Assembly: GCA_035461385.1 (NCBI GenBank)
Contig: DATHVI010000052.1
Location: 1 to 13,842 of the forward strand
Length of the DNA stretch: 13,842 bases
Origin: DATHVI01 sp035461385
GTDB taxonomy: Bacteria > Actinomycetota > Thermoleophilia > Solirubrobacterales > 70-9
Reading direction: 5' to 3'
Part shown: piece by piece, positions 13,809 through 13,842 of the stretch
Layout: each line of letters begins with the position of its first letter
Position numbering within the stretch: the first letter of the stretch is position 1
Made by a program: the position numbers and the translations under genes
Notes under the pieces: model-generated
Database searches by the model: none
The model's input: only the letters and a program-made list of their open reading frames with translations
What the model was told of the DNA's origin: nothing

Positions 13809-13842
13809 TTGACACGACGGGGGCGAACCTGGTAAAAGTTTT
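13809..13842 (+). promoter_or_regulatory. Promoter with LacI-like operator for a gene beyond the window
   Basis: A perfect TTGACA (13809-13814), an 18-nt spacer and TAAAAG (13833-13838) form a promoter with the same architecture as that of the aldehyde dehydrogenase operon. The final 12 bases, GGTAAAAGTTTT (13831-13842), match the operator consensus GGAAAACGTTTTCC at 10 of 12 aligned positions, though the central CG is AG here. The next gene on the plus strand may therefore belong to the same LacI regulon. The site is cut by the window end. Confidence 0.5.

Noticed and set aside
1..13842. CRISPR arrays, tRNA or rRNA genes, IS elements, phage or defence genes
   Set aside because: Looked for by eye on both strands. 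No regularly spaced repeats, cloverleaf-like segments, terminal inverted repeats with transposase, or toxin/defence domains were found.

Overview
This is a GC-rich window (about 70% G+C by eye) with almost universal G/C at third codon positions, frequent GTG and TTG starts and tightly overlapping genes. That fits a high-GC actinobacterium, possibly of the Thermoleophilia/Solirubrobacterales type, but no phylogenetic marker is present and the assignment is an inference. Nine genes are on the minus strand and one, a LacI-family regulator, is on the plus strand. No RNA gene, IS element, CRISPR array or phage gene was seen.

Right-hand module (about 7.0-13.8 kb). A divergent promoter region of 518 nt separates lacI (plus) from a four-gene minus-strand operon. 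In order of transcription the operon encodes a benzaldehyde-dehydrogenase-like aldehyde dehydrogenase, a fumarate-reductase-type FAD flavoprotein, a GMC oxidoreductase and its gluconate-2-dehydrogenase subunit-3-like partner. The divergent region holds two CG-centred palindromes built on the half-site GGAAAAC. Each sits just downstream of a -10-like element, one for each direction, which is the layout expected for a LacI-family repressor controlling both the operon and itself. A truncated promoter with a similar palindrome lies at the extreme right edge, so a further target gene may begin just outside the window. The substrate is unknown; the enzymes suggest alcohol to aldehyde to acid oxidation plus an extra flavin-dependent step.

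Left-hand module (about 0.4-6.8 kb). Malate synthase A, an IclR-family regulator, a GlcD-GlcE fusion and GlcF follow in the same direction. Together they would oxidise glycolate to glyoxylate (GlcDE-GlcF) and condense glyoxylate with acetyl-CoA to malate. The IclR regulator sits 9 nt before the oxidase genes and is probably cotranscribed with them. The most unusual features are the GlcD-GlcE fusion and the AT-hook-like C-terminal tail of the IclR protein.

At the left edge is the 5' part of a probably secreted ThuA-domain protein. If the two modules are linked, the right-hand operon may release a C2 fragment that the left-hand module assimilates; this is a hypothesis from adjacency only. Most of the window is recognisable metabolism. 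The novelty lies in gene combinations, one fusion and the regulatory DNA, not in an obviously new class of system.
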